From the NCBI RefSeq assembly GCF_014640335.1, contig NZ_BMGT01000002.1, positions 1,116,001 through 1,180,000 of the forward strand: DNA of 64,000 nt. The letters run 5' to 3'. Below, piece after piece: positions 25,993 to 34,959 of this stretch. The first letter of the stretch is position 1, and every line of letters starts with the position of its first letter. The notes under the pieces were generated by a model that was not told where the DNA came from, searched no databases, and saw nothing but the letters and a program-made list of their open reading frames with translations. The position numbers and the translations under genes are program-made. Source of the DNA: Edaphobacter dinghuensis (GTDB lineage: Bacteria > Acidobacteriota > Terriglobia > Terriglobales > Acidobacteriaceae).

Positions 25993-27588
25993 TTACCGAG
26001 CGGTGCTCGGATAACCTTCAAAAGTATATCGTTGCAGCGCTGCCGCCCGGATGATTCCAAACGATGACAGCGTGTGGGCCAACCCAAGCGACAGCTCATG
26101 CGGCTGCACCTGTGCCGTCTGTAACGGCCCTGTCGGCTGAATACCTACAATCTGATCGCGCAACTTGCGCGCCAAGGGAAGCTCGAAGCCTTCGCTGATA
26201 AAGACTCCGTCGCCGGAGATGGAGAGCAGCACATCGCCTTCATTGGTCGAATAGATCTGCTCGTTCCCATCTGCCTCATCCTGCGTCCGACGAACGACGC
26301 CGGAGTATTTACGGGGTATCTCCGAAGCATAGACGCACAAAAACGAGCGTGCCGCATCTGCGTTTTTCCAGCGCGAATAATAAAGCAGTGCAATCGAGGC
26401 TGTAGAGTCCTTCTCCGCTTCCGTCACCGCGGATTTGCGCTGCGCAGCATAGTAGACGCCGCCTGCCCACTGCGGCGCCAGTGCAGTCGCTACCTTCCGA
26501 CCTCCGAACAACTCTGTCAACATGCGAACGTCCAACTCGCCCATCACACCTACGTCATACGGTGTGTACTCCGCGTCCAACAACGGGTGGATATCCGGCA
26601 ACCGCAGCACCGGCACAGGCGCATGAGACATATATGCCTGGGGATTCATGATCTCGAAGCTCGAAGACGGCGGATTTTCCAGAACATCGGCAAAGGCCGC
26701 CTGTGCTCCTTTTTTCACAAGAATGGCCTGCTCGAAGCTGAGCCCATCGGTGTAAGGAAACAGTAGAGACTGCTGCAGTAGCAGCGGAGCCCTTGCCATC
26801 ACCGGCGAACCGTTCGAGTCGGCAGCCATGTCCTGCAACCGGTCTCCCAGCTCAGGAGCATCGGCCAGCGTTTTGCCGGTAGGCCGCAGCGTGTAGTCCA
26901 CAAAGACCGCCATCGCCTGTCCTTCAGCGACCGCATCGCGCGCTGTGTCCGCTTCATCCATCTGGATGTGCTGATTATCCTGCTGCACATTGTTCGCGGT
27001 GTTTTCAAGGGTTACGTCAGACCACTTCGTCAGACCCACCTTCTGGTCCTGCAACGCGTGCGTCAGCTCATGCGCCAGCACCGGCTTTTGCTGGTCGGGC
27101 GGAATCCAATCCAATAGATTGACCGTCTTCGTCTTGTTGTCATAGAAACCGGCAATCTGCTCTGTCAGCAGAGAAAGCAGAAAAGGGCGCAGATGAAAGT
27201 CACGATCGAGCAGCCCGAACTTCTTCAGCACGATCTCGGAACGCTCCATCCGCTTCGTTCCTTCGTCTTCATTAAACTTCTTCGTCAGGTAGCGGTTGAC
27301 CTGGTCGCGCGATATCAGCTTTCGCTTCACCCTATGTTCAATCGGCAGCTTGGAGTCGCTGCTGACAAAGCTCATAATCTCATCGACTGACCGGAAGAGT
27401 TCCTTCGCCTGCGCCTTGGTCATCGGCGCCTGTGCCGTTGTGGAAGATTCAGGCTGTTGTCCGGCCGGAGCCGCCGTCTGCCCTGCAAATGCCGCGCAGG
27501 GAACCATACAGGTTGCAATCGCCGCGAGCCATCCCGCCAAAATCAAACCTCTGCCGCCAAGTCCTCGCTGCAACCTCAACCTCCGCAT
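25993..27588 (-). CDS. Secreted zinc-metallopeptidase-like protein with HELTH motif
   Basis: 531 aa. A signal peptide is plausible (basic MRRLRLQRGLGGRG, hydrophobic 15-34, AFAG near 36). The mature protein has QKPVLAHELTHALQDQ, an HExxH at 173-177, and AVAEGQAMAVFVDY with Glu222, 45 residues on, a fair third zinc ligand for a gluzincin. No peptidase family I can name fits; the remaining 300 residues have no motif I recognise. It is first in the minus-strand run before mtnP and divergent from ygfZ (27631). A role in the periplasm is inferred. Confidence 0.75.
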   Translation of the reverse strand: MRRLRLQRGLGGRGLILAGWLAAIATCMVPCAAFAGQTAAPAGQQPESSTTAQAPMTKAQAKELFRSVDEIMSFVSSDSKLPIEHRVKRKLISRDQVNRYLTKKFNEDEGTKRMERSEIVLKKFGLLDRDFHLRPFLLSLLTEQIAGFYDNKTKTVNLLDWIPPDQQKPVLAHELTHALQDQKVGLTKWSDVTLENTANNVQQDNQHIQMDEADTARDAVAEGQAMAVFVDYTLRPTGKTLADAPELGDRLQDMAADSNGSPVMARAPLLLQQSLLFPYTDGLSFEQAILVKKGAQAAFADVLENPPSSSFEIMNPQAYMSHAPVPVLRLPDIHPLLDAEYTPYDVGVMGELDVRMLTELFGGRKVATALAPQWAGGVYYAAQRKSAVTEAEKDSTASIALLYYSRWKNADAARSFLCVYASEIPRKYSGVVRRTQDEADGNEQIYSTNEGDVLLSISGDGVFISEGFELPLARKLRDQIVGIQPTGPLQTAQVQPHELSLGLAHTLSSFGIIRAAALQRYTFEGYPSTAR

Positions 27589-27591
27589 ACA

Positions 27592-27630
27592 TCGCTATAA
27601 TCAAGTGTACGCAGAGTTTTCCTTATCGTG
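27592..27630. promoter_or_regulatory. Divergent promoter region between the HELTH peptidase and ygfZ
   Basis: Only about 40 bp separate the two genes. A perfect TATAAT lies at 27596-27601 on the plus strand, suited as -10 for ygfZ; its complement ATTATA may serve the minus strand. The matching -35 would lie inside the peptidase 5' coding sequence, and I see no strong TTGACA. No strong ribosome-binding site precedes ATG 27631. Confidence 0.4.
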
Positions 27631-28689
27631 ATGCCCCCCCTAACCAATCTCGAGATCAGTTCTTTGCAGACGCCGAACCCGGCCCAGCAACTCGCCGCCC
27701 TGCTTGATGGTGCGGGGCTGTCTCCGATCGATAACGTTGGCTGGATTCGAGTTACCGGCGAAGACCGCGTTCGCTGGCTCAACGGCATGGTCACGAATTC
27801 CATTCAGAACCTAAAGCCATCGAAAGGCTGCTACAACTTCCTGCTTAGTGTGCAGGGACGCATTCAGGGCGATGGCTACATCTTTGCCGAGCCCGATGCC
27901 CTTCTGCTCGAGACCGCCTCCGAGCAGGTTCCCAGCCTTATGTCGCTGCTCGACCGCTTCATCATCATGGATGACGTGGAGCTATCCGATAGCAGTGCAG
28001 ACCAATCCGGGTTTTCGATCTCCGGCCCCAAGGCTGCAGCATTGCTGGAAGGCATCGGAATCTCTGCTGCATCTCTTGGCGAGCTTGAGTTACGGACTAC
28101 GGTCTGGAACTCGGCCAAGGTCACTATCATTCACGCCTACAGCCCGCTCGTTCCCCGGTTTGAACTCTGGGCGGCGTCAGAGACCGCTGTAGTTCTGTCT
28201 CAGGCACTCCTCAGCGCCGGAGCCGTAACCTGCGATCAGCAGAGCCAGGAATGGCTGCGTTTGCTTGAAGGCACGCCGCGCTACGGAACCGATATACGCG
28301 ACCGCGAGCTACCGCAGGAGACAGGGCAAACCCGCGCTCTTCACTTCTCCAAGGGTTGTTATCTTGGCCAGGAGATTGTGGAACGTATCCGCTCGCGCGG
28401 CAATGTACATCGCGCCTTCACCGCCTTTCGACTTGAGGGAGTTGTTCCCGCTTCGAACACCCTGCTGGAAGTGGAAGACAAGCAAGTCGGCGAACTGACC
28501 AGCGTCGCGGCAATTCCGTTGCCCACAGGTACGATTCAACTGGGCCTCGGGTATGTTCGCCGTGAGGCGCTGGAGCGTAATCTTCCGCTTCAATATCCTG
28601 GGGGGACTGCAATTCCTATCTCTCGTCCTTTCAATACTGTTGAAGCCTCTAAGTCCCCATCTGCATCTGAATCTTTTGAGAGAGTGTAG
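27631..28689 (+). CDS. ygfZ: YgfZ/GcvT-type folate-binding protein
   Basis: 352 aa from ATG 27631 (GTG 27628 is the adjacent alternative). It has the YgfZ signature KGCYLGQEIVERIRSRGNVHR (about 245-265), with the conserved Cys that is the family hallmark, preceded by the aminomethyltransferase-like folate domain (WIRVTGEDRVRWLNGMVTN, ... GRIQGDGYIF) and followed by the C-terminal beta-barrel. YgfZ helps tetrahydrofolate-dependent repair or assembly of iron-sulfur enzymes such as MiaB. It begins the plus-strand operon ygfZ - DUF1844 - PhnP-like - ribF, with gaps of 3, 3 and -1 bp. Confidence 0.9.
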   Translation: MPPLTNLEISSLQTPNPAQQLAALLDGAGLSPIDNVGWIRVTGEDRVRWLNGMVTNSIQNLKPSKGCYNFLLSVQGRIQGDGYIFAEPDALLLETASEQVPSLMSLLDRFIIMDDVELSDSSADQSGFSISGPKAAALLEGIGISAASLGELELRTTVWNSAKVTIIHAYSPLVPRFELWAASETAVVLSQALLSAGAVTCDQQSQEWLRLLEGTPRYGTDIRDRELPQETGQTRALHFSKGCYLGQEIVERIRSRGNVHRAFTAFRLEGVVPASNTLLEVEDKQVGELTSVAAIPLPTGTIQLGLGYVRREALERNLPLQYPGGTAIPISRPFNTVEASKSPSASESFERV

Positions 28690-28692
28690 CCA

Positions 28693-29301
28693 ATGTCCGA
28701 GCAGAACAAACCTTTCGTCGTCACCGACCGCCGCAAGTTCACCGCTGAGGGCGAACTTCGCCCCGATGCGCCGCCTTCAGAGGAGAGAGAGCGTCACGAT
28801 CCCCCTGCCGCCGAAGCGCCGGTTGCTGCCGAGCCAACAGCTTCCACTCCTCCACAGGAAGCTGCACCCAAAGAAGAGCTGCCACCGCTTACAGAGGAGC
28901 AGATCAATCAGGCTCGCACTGCCTATCAGGCGACGGCAGACCGTCTCGATACCGCGATTCGCGCCACCAACCCCGGCATGGAGCATCCGCCGGCGATGAG
29001 CTTCGAGCAGATCGTCCATTCGGTTTATATGACAGCCATCATGCAGCTTGGCGGTGCGACACCCGAGGGGCAACAGCCGCAGGTCGATCTTATGGGAGCT
29101 CGCCAAAGCATCGATATGCTCAGCGTGCTGGCGGAGAAGACCAAGGGCAATCTCAATCCCGACGAGAGCCGCCTGCTGGAAAATGCACTCTTCGAGCTTC
29201 ACATGGGCTTCCTCGAGATTACCCAGGCTCTGGCGCGTTCGGCAGCAGCAAAGGCACAAGGCTCCGGCCCGGCTCCCGGCCGGCCAAGCATCGTTCGCTA
29301 A
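28693..29301 (+). CDS. DUF1844 domain protein
   Basis: 202 aa. A disordered Pro/Glu/Ala-rich N-terminus (to about residue 78) precedes the DUF1844 region: MSFEQIVHSVYMTAIMQLGG, DLMGARQSIDMLSVLAEKTKGNL and ESRLLENALFELHMGFLEI. This is the standard arrangement for the family, which is widespread in Acidobacteria and Deltaproteobacteria and has no assigned function. It starts 3 bp after ygfZ and ends 3 bp before the MBL hydrolase, so it is surely in the same operon. No membrane segment or signal peptide is seen. Confidence 0.88.
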   Translation: MSEQNKPFVVTDRRKFTAEGELRPDAPPSEERERHDPPAAEAPVAAEPTASTPPQEAAPKEELPPLTEEQINQARTAYQATADRLDTAIRATNPGMEHPPAMSFEQIVHSVYMTAIMQLGGATPEGQQPQVDLMGARQSIDMLSVLAEKTKGNLNPDESRLLENALFELHMGFLEITQALARSAAAKAQGSGPAPGRPSIVR

Positions 29302-29304
29302 ACG

Positions 29305-30105
29305 ATGGATGCGACCCTCACCTTTCTCGGCAGCGGCACATCGATGGGTGTGCCAACGCTGGGCTGCGACTGCGCTGTGTGCACCTCGGCCATGTCACCT
29401 ACGGGTGATCCTCGCAACCGCCGCACAAGGCCATCCATTCGCCTTGCCTATAACGATCACACGGTCGTCATCGACACTGGCCCCGACTTTCACGCACAGG
29501 CTCTCCGCGAAGGGGTTCGGCGACTCGATGCCGTTCTCTACACCCACGGCCATGCCGATCATGTGATGGGGTTTGACGATCTGCGCCCGTTGAGCTTTCA
29601 CGCCAAAGAGAACCTGCCAATCTACGCAGACGCCACAACCGCAAGCGATATCGAGCGCATCTTCGACTACACGTTTCGCAAAGAAGACCGCTACCCCACC
29701 AGCGCCCGCGTGGAGATGCATCGCATTGACTCTGCCCCAGGCGCAGGCTTCGACCTCTTTGGAGCGTGGTTCCAACGCATCCCGGTCACGCATGGAAGCC
29801 AACAGATCACGGGTTATCGTTTCGGCAGTGCAGCGTATCTCACCGACATGAGCGACATTCCCGCCGAGAGCGCCGCGCTGCTTCAGAACCTCGATGTTCT
29901 CATCCTCGATGCGTTGCGGCGCGATCCTCACTCCAGCCACTCGCACCTTGAAAAATCAATCGCCTTCGTTGAGCAGCTCAAACCACGCCGAGCCTTTTTC
30001 ACTCACATGAGCCACGACCTCGACCACGCCGCGACGGAAGCAATCCTTCCCCCTCATATCCGTCTTGCCTATGACGGCCTTCAAATCAAGTTCGAGATTG
30101 CCTGA
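29305..30105 (+). CDS. MBL-fold metallohydrolase (PhnP-like phosphodiesterase)
   Basis: 266 aa. Beta-lactamase fold with zinc motif YTHGHADHVMGFDDLRPL (about 78-95), GTSMGVPTLGCDCAVC at the N-terminus (the cysteines supply an extra zinc site in PhnP), VIDTGPDFH and later HGSQQITGYRFG, DMSDIP and THMSHDLDH. PhnP hydrolyses 5-phosphoribosyl 1,2-cyclic phosphate; some relatives act on other cyclic or lipoyl/cofactor phosphodiesters, so the substrate is not certain. No phn genes are near. The stop overlaps the ribF start by 1 bp (TGATG). Confidence 0.85.
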   Translation: MDATLTFLGSGTSMGVPTLGCDCAVCTSAMSPTGDPRNRRTRPSIRLAYNDHTVVIDTGPDFHAQALREGVRRLDAVLYTHGHADHVMGFDDLRPLSFHAKENLPIYADATTASDIERIFDYTFRKEDRYPTSARVEMHRIDSAPGAGFDLFGAWFQRIPVTHGSQQITGYRFGSAAYLTDMSDIPAESAALLQNLDVLILDALRRDPHSSHSHLEKSIAFVEQLKPRRAFFTHMSHDLDHAATEAILPPHIRLAYDGLQIKFEIA

Positions 30106-31103
30106 TGAAGATCTATCGTCATCTCTCAGAGATTCCTGCGAACTTCGGACCCTCGGTTGCCACCATCGGTAACTTCGATGGCGTACATCGCGGGCATCGC
30201 GGAGTGATCTCAGAGGTAGTCGAGCGCGCTCGTGCCCTTGGAATCAGCTCGGTCGCCATTACATTCGATCCGCACCCAGGACGAATTCTCAGGCCACAGG
30301 CACACCAGCCATTAATTACTCCGCTAGTGCAGAAGATCGAGTTGCTCGCGACCACCGGGATCGATGCGCTGCTGGTATTGCCTTTCACCGGCGACTTCTC
30401 CCGAATGACCGCGCGTTCTTTTGCTATCGAAGTCTTGCAACGGAAACTTCACGTCACTGAACTGCACGAAGGAGAGAACTTTCGTCTCGGCTATCAGGCC
30501 GAAGCAGATGTCGACAGCCTTAAGCTGCTCGGGGAGGAATTAGGCTTCAGCCTGTGCATCTATACTTCGCGGATCATTCGCAGACAGGCAATCTCTTCGA
30601 GCCGTATTCGGCAACTTATTGCGCAGGGCAATGTCAGCCAGGCTCGCGCTCTGCTTGGACGCCCGTTTTCTATCACAACAACGCCGGCCTCGGGGCGAGG
30701 CTATGGCACTCGCTACACAGTTCCCACTATCAATATGGCGGCCTATCCTGAGCTGTTGCCAGCAAACGGCGTTTACATCACTTCGCTGACTGTCGGCGCC
30801 GGGACATCACAAGAGACATTTGATGCTGTCACAAACGTCGGTAATCGGCCCACGTTTGGCGCGGATTCGTTCGCCGTCGAATCTCATCTATTGAACTTTC
30901 ATCCGATTGAATTGAACGAGTACATACCGTTGACGCTGACCTTTTTGCAACGGATTCGCGCCGAGATGCGCTTTCCTAACCCGGAGGCGCTACGCGAACA
31001 GATCGGCAAGGACGTGCTCAAAGCGCGACGCTACTTCACCTTGTGCCATTCGGTCTCGAAACCCAGAAGCTCTGGGGCTCCGACGACTGCTTTGCTCCGC
31101 TAG
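30105..31103 (+). CDS. ribF: Bifunctional riboflavin kinase / FAD synthetase
   Basis: 332 aa. N-terminal FAD synthetase domain: ATIGNFDGVHRGHRGVI (about 19-35) and TFDPHPGRILRPQ (about 50-62), then SSSRIRQLIAQGNVSQA. C-terminal flavokinase domain: GRPFSITTTPASGRGYGTRY, PTINMAAYPELLPANGVY and THNVGNRPTFG (as TNVGNRPTFG). It makes FMN and FAD in the cytoplasm. Its final 68 bp overlap the convergent PBP gene; the C-terminal SKPRSSGAPTTALLR is a non-conserved extension that lies in this overlap. Last gene of the ygfZ operon. Confidence 0.93.
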   Translation: MKIYRHLSEIPANFGPSVATIGNFDGVHRGHRGVISEVVERARALGISSVAITFDPHPGRILRPQAHQPLITPLVQKIELLATTGIDALLVLPFTGDFSRMTARSFAIEVLQRKLHVTELHEGENFRLGYQAEADVDSLKLLGEELGFSLCIYTSRIIRRQAISSSRIRQLIAQGNVSQARALLGRPFSITTTPASGRGYGTRYTVPTINMAAYPELLPANGVYITSLTVGAGTSQETFDAVTNVGNRPTFGADSFAVESHLLNFHPIELNEYIPLTLTFLQRIRAEMRFPNPEALREQIGKDVLKARRYFTLCHSVSKPRSSGAPTTALLR

Positions 31104-33540
31104 ATCCGCTGGTCTTTTTAGCTGCGCTTCCCGGGGGCGGCGGCTTCGAGACCCAGAAGCTCTTAGGCTCGACAAACTTCGATGGGGCTGCAGCTTTTTT
31201 CGCGTCGGGTTTGTCTACAGATACCGCTTGCCCACCGGGGGTCTTCGGAACAACCGGCTTCGCAGGAGGTGCAGCCTCTCCCAACTGGCTACCCTGTACA
31301 TTTAAGGTCTTCTTGGGCGCGCCACCGGTCGCAAACGCTTCATTCGGTTTGTCAGCAATCGCAGCCCGCATAAACTCCATCCATATCGGCAAGGCAGCGC
31401 GCGCGCCTGTCTCCTTGTCTCCCAGTGACTGCCGATTATCAAAGCCAATCCACGTGCCACACGTTACCGATGGAGAAAAGCCGATAAACCAGGCATCGGT
31501 ATAGTTATTGGTCGTGCCTGTCTTTCCTCCCAGCGGATGATTCAATTGAGCCGCCGCGGTTGCCGTTCCTCCTCGAACGACTGTCTGCAGCAACTGCATC
31601 ATCTCGCGCGCCGTCTCCACCGAGATGACCTCATTGATTTGTGGAGGTTTCTCATCGAGCGGCAGCCCGTTCGCCTGCGTCACCCTGCGAATATAGTGCG
31701 GCTCAATGCGGATGCCATCATTCGGAAATACGCTGTATGACCCTACCTGTTCAAATAACGTGATATCCGCCGCGCCAATCGCTACCGGTAGAAATGCAGG
31801 AATATCGCTGGTGACACCGAAACGGTGTGCGGTCTCGATGACCTTTCGGATTCCGTATTTGTACGCCAGCTTCAATGCGGGAATATTTCGCGACTCCGCA
31901 AAGGCGTTGGTCAATGTCATTGCCCCTACATAGTTTTTCTCATAGTTGTGTGGCGTGTAAGGCCCGCTCGGCGTCGGAAACGTAGTCGGGCCGTCCACGA
32001 TGATATCTGTCGGTTTCGCGCCAGCTTCAAATGCCGTCGTATACACATACGGCTTGAAGGACGATCCAGCCTGGCGCTCTGCCTGGGTCGCTCGATTGAA
32101 CTGTGACAACGCAAAGTCACGGCCACCCACCATGGCAACCACCTCACCGGTCGCATTATCCATCGCCATCAGCGAAGCCTGCGCGCCTGAGTCCTGCTGT
32201 AGCGAAGCACGCAGCGTACCGTCAGGACGGCTTCCTTCCACCTCGACATAGACGATGTCTCCGGTTCGCAAAAAGCTGTCACCGTCCACATTTTGCGTCC
32301 ACGCCCAATCTTCCGGCCCCAATACGGCCTGCTGATTGCCCAGTTTCACGACGACCCGTTTCGCAGTAACCTGCGTCACGACTCCATGAACATAGCTTCC
32401 CTTGACAACTTCCTGTGTCCAATCAGGGCTCTTGTAGCTATCCAAGTCCATTCCTGAGAGCACCACATTCCGTAGATTGCCCTTCCATCCTTCGCGGCGC
32501 TCGTAGGATGCTGTGCCATCCAACACAGCCTTGTTTGCAACCTCTTGCAGCCCGAGGTCGAGCGTCGTATACACTCGCAGTCCCGCGCCGTGAACCTCTT
32601 CCACACCGTACTCTTTCTCCAGTTGCCGCCGCACTTCCTCCACAAAGTAGGGCGCCACACTGTTGGCGGGAGCTTCAAGATGTAACCCTAGCGGCGCATT
32701 CTTCGCTGCATCAGCCTGTGCCTGCGTAATCTTGCCATCCTGCAGCATTTCGCTAAGCACCAGATTGCGCCGCTTCAATGCGCGCTCCGGATACCGCACC
32801 GGCGAGTAATACTCCGGCCCCTTGGGCAATGCAGCCAGAAGCGCGGCCTCCGGCAAAGTCAGATCGCGTACGTGCTTGCTGAAGTAATACTCCGAGCCTG
32901 CCTCGAACCCATAAGTTCCTCGCCCCAGATAAATTTGATTCGCATAGAGCTCGAAGATCTGCTGCTTCGTGAACCGCCGCTCGATCTGCATAGAAAGAAA
33001 TATCTCCTGCAGCTTGCGGCCATAGGTCTTTTCCGACGAGAGAAAGAGGTTCCTCGCCAGTTGCATAGTGATGGTCGATGCACCCTGCGCCCGCTGGTCT
33101 TCATGCAGATCGCGATAGGCCGCCTCTACCGCTCGCACCAAATTTACGCCCCAATTGCTCTCGAAGCTCTTGTCTTCAATGGAGATAATCGCCTCTCGCA
33201 GCATGGGAGGGAACTCCGCGTAGGGCACAACGACGCGGCGTTCCAGCGCAAAAGATCCAAAGACCCTGCCATGAACATCCAGCAGCTCAGTCGTTGTGCT
33301 GGGACGATACCGCGCAAGATCAGTCATTTGCGGCAGGTTGATGGAGTAGATCAACATCAGGCCGCACATGCCGCCAAAGACTGCGGATGCACCGAGCAAC
33401 GCAAAAAACGTCATCCGGCGCGCGATCCGCCGGCTCGGATAGTCCGGCCCGTTCAGCGTAGCGCGCCGAATGACCCGCTGCCATGTCGGTTCAGTTTCGA
33501 CCTCGGGGGGTCGAGGTCCACGGCTGAATAAACTCTGCAC
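31036..33540 (-). CDS. Class A penicillin-binding protein (glycosyltransferase-transpeptidase)
   Basis: 834 aa. A membrane anchor (about 43-66) is followed by GT51 transglycosylase motifs EDKSFESNWGV, GASTITMQLARNLFLS, RKLQEIFLSMQIER and IYLGRGTYGFEAG, an OB-like inter-domain, and a transpeptidase with SxxK in GSSFKPYVY, SxN as SRN, and KTGTT in GGKTGTTNNYTDAWF. It polymerises and cross-links peptidoglycan in the periplasm. The C-terminal 75 residues are Pro/Ala/Lys/Ser-rich and carry two copies of the nine-residue motif PKSFWVSKP / PQSFWVSRP, which is unusual. Its 3' end overlaps ribF. Confidence 0.92.
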   Translation of the reverse strand: MQSLFSRGPRPPEVETEPTWQRVIRRATLNGPDYPSRRIARRMTFFALLGASAVFGGMCGLMLIYSINLPQMTDLARYRPSTTTELLDVHGRVFGSFALERRVVVPYAEFPPMLREAIISIEDKSFESNWGVNLVRAVEAAYRDLHEDQRAQGASTITMQLARNLFLSSEKTYGRKLQEIFLSMQIERRFTKQQIFELYANQIYLGRGTYGFEAGSEYYFSKHVRDLTLPEAALLAALPKGPEYYSPVRYPERALKRRNLVLSEMLQDGKITQAQADAAKNAPLGLHLEAPANSVAPYFVEEVRRQLEKEYGVEEVHGAGLRVYTTLDLGLQEVANKAVLDGTASYERREGWKGNLRNVVLSGMDLDSYKSPDWTQEVVKGSYVHGVVTQVTAKRVVVKLGNQQAVLGPEDWAWTQNVDGDSFLRTGDIVYVEVEGSRPDGTLRASLQQDSGAQASLMAMDNATGEVVAMVGGRDFALSQFNRATQAERQAGSSFKPYVYTTAFEAGAKPTDIIVDGPTTFPTPSGPYTPHNYEKNYVGAMTLTNAFAESRNIPALKLAYKYGIRKVIETAHRFGVTSDIPAFLPVAIGAADITLFEQVGSYSVFPNDGIRIEPHYIRRVTQANGLPLDEKPPQINEVISVETAREMMQLLQTVVRGGTATAAAQLNHPLGGKTGTTNNYTDAWFIGFSPSVTCGTWIGFDNRQSLGDKETGARAALPIWMEFMRAAIADKPNEAFATGGAPKKTLNVQGSQLGEAAPPAKPVVPKTPGGQAVSVDKPDAKKAAAPSKFVEPKSFWVSKPPPPGSAAKKTSGSSGAKQSSEPQSFWVSRPNGTR

Positions 33541-33557
33541 GACATCTTCACGATAGC

Positions 33558-33587
33558 ACGGCCAGCCACGAAATCGTGGCTGGCCGT
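33558..33587. terminator. Perfect 14 bp hairpin between the S41 gene and PBP
   Basis: ACGGCCAGCCACGA (33558-33571) pairs with TCGTGGCTGGCCGT (33574-33587) around AA. It lies downstream of the S41 gene and upstream of the PBP start (both minus strand). The 3' tail on the minus strand is short of T residues, so it may be an attenuator or a REP-like palindrome rather than a classical terminator. Confidence 0.55.
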
Positions 33588-33637
33588 TATGTCGAAATCA
33601 AAGCCGTCAATACCCTTTCGGGAATCCTGCGAAAGAT

Positions 33638-34861
33638 TTAGGCTGCCTTATTTTTCAACAGGTCAAGCGCCTTCGTCAGTTGATCATCCACAGTCACAGC
33701 AGGCTTCTGCGCAGGTTTGCTCTCAGAGGTCTCGTCCTCATCTTCGTCAGGGATGTTGGAGGCCACAAGTACCTCCGGCATAACTGCATCGTCCTGCAGC
33801 TTCTTGCCCGAAGGAGACTCGTACTTCGCAATGGTAAGAATTACCGCTCCGCCATCAGGAAGCTCGAACGTCTTCTGTTGCGCTCCTTCTCCAAAGGTCC
33901 TCTCGCCGACCAGTTCGGCGCGCTTGTTGTCATTCAGCGCAGCGGCCACCAGCTCTGCCGGTCCTGCCGTTCCACGATTGACCAGAACCACAACAGGCGC
34001 CGTCGCGTTGATGGTCTTCGACGGATCGACGGAGAACGTCTGCTTCTCAACCTTCTGTCCTTCCAGTGATGCAATCGTTCCGCTTGGCAGCAGGAAGTTC
34101 GCAAGCCGCATCGCATCAGGCATATCGCCGGCAGCAACATCGCGCAGGTCAAGTAGGATCTTCTTGTTCCCGGCCTTCTGCATGCCTTTCAGCTTTTGTT
34201 CCACCTGCAGCACATGCTCGTGGTCCAGAACGTCGGGCTTCAGGTAAAGGATCGACGAATTCTCATACATCGTCTCGGTAACAGGCGGATAATCCACCAC
34301 CGTCCTTGTCATGGTCAACTTGTCCGGAGCAGCCTTGCGTGGCCGCACGACCGAGATCGTCAGCTCGCTTCCAGGATCGCCTTCGAGCATCTTGCGAATC
34401 ATGACCAGCGAGAGATCTCGTGTGTCCTCTGCTCCGATCGCTTCGATAATGTCGCCGTCATTCAGATTGGCCTTGTCCGCCGGGCTGCCGGGAACCACGG
34501 ATACAACGGTCGCGTAGCCAAACCGCTTCGAAACATTGATGCCGACCTGCGCTTTGCCGTCCTTGTCGGTCTTGTACTGTTTGTACTCCTCCGGCGTCAG
34601 GTAGCTTGAGTCCGTATCCAGCGACTCCAACAGGCCGCGCAGGGCGCCGTTGGTCACTTTGTTGATATTAGGATCAACAACATAGTCCGTCTGGATATGC
34701 CGCAACACTTCACTGTAAACATTGATCTGGTTGTATGCGCCGTCCTGCTCCGATGCCGCACTTACGCCGCTCGAGTTGACTCCCAAAAAGACGGTCAGTA
34801 CCAGAACAACCGAGATGACGAGCAGCAATATCTTTGAAATCTTAGGCATAAGGCGAAACAA
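33638..34861 (-). CDS. S41-family C-terminal-processing-peptidase homologue, predicted inactive
   Basis: 407 aa. Signal/anchor helix at 10-27, N-terminal helices with YVVDPNINKVTNGALRGLLESLDTDSSYL, a PDZ domain (about 105-175, VVSVVPGSPADKANLNDGDII) and the S41 core. In active enzymes such as D1P and Prc the motif is G-(S/T)-A-S-A-S-E and, 22 residues after that Glu, Lys in FGKG. Here these read GTAGPAE (Gly300 for Ser, Glu303) and FGEG (Glu325 for Lys), at exactly the right spacing, and the bases confirm both. It therefore appears to lack the catalytic dyad and may act as a binding or regulatory protein. It lies upstream of the class A PBP. Confidence 0.85.
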   Translation of the reverse strand: MFRLMPKISKILLLVISVVLVLTVFLGVNSSGVSAASEQDGAYNQINVYSEVLRHIQTDYVVDPNINKVTNGALRGLLESLDTDSSYLTPEEYKQYKTDKDGKAQVGINVSKRFGYATVVSVVPGSPADKANLNDGDIIEAIGAEDTRDLSLVMIRKMLEGDPGSELTISVVRPRKAAPDKLTMTRTVVDYPPVTETMYENSSILYLKPDVLDHEHVLQVEQKLKGMQKAGNKKILLDLRDVAAGDMPDAMRLANFLLPSGTIASLEGQKVEKQTFSVDPSKTINATAPVVVLVNRGTAGPAELVAAALNDNKRAELVGERTFGEGAQQKTFELPDGGAVILTIAKYESPSGKKLQDDAVMPEVLVASNIPDEDEDETSESKPAQKPAVTVDDQLTKALDLLKNKAA

Positions 34862-34959
34862 TCTCCACGGACATCGGCGAATCAGGGATTAGACGTGTCC
34901 CACTACCGAAATGATACTCTCGTACGAAGATTGCGCGATACGGGTTGGGAATACAACAT

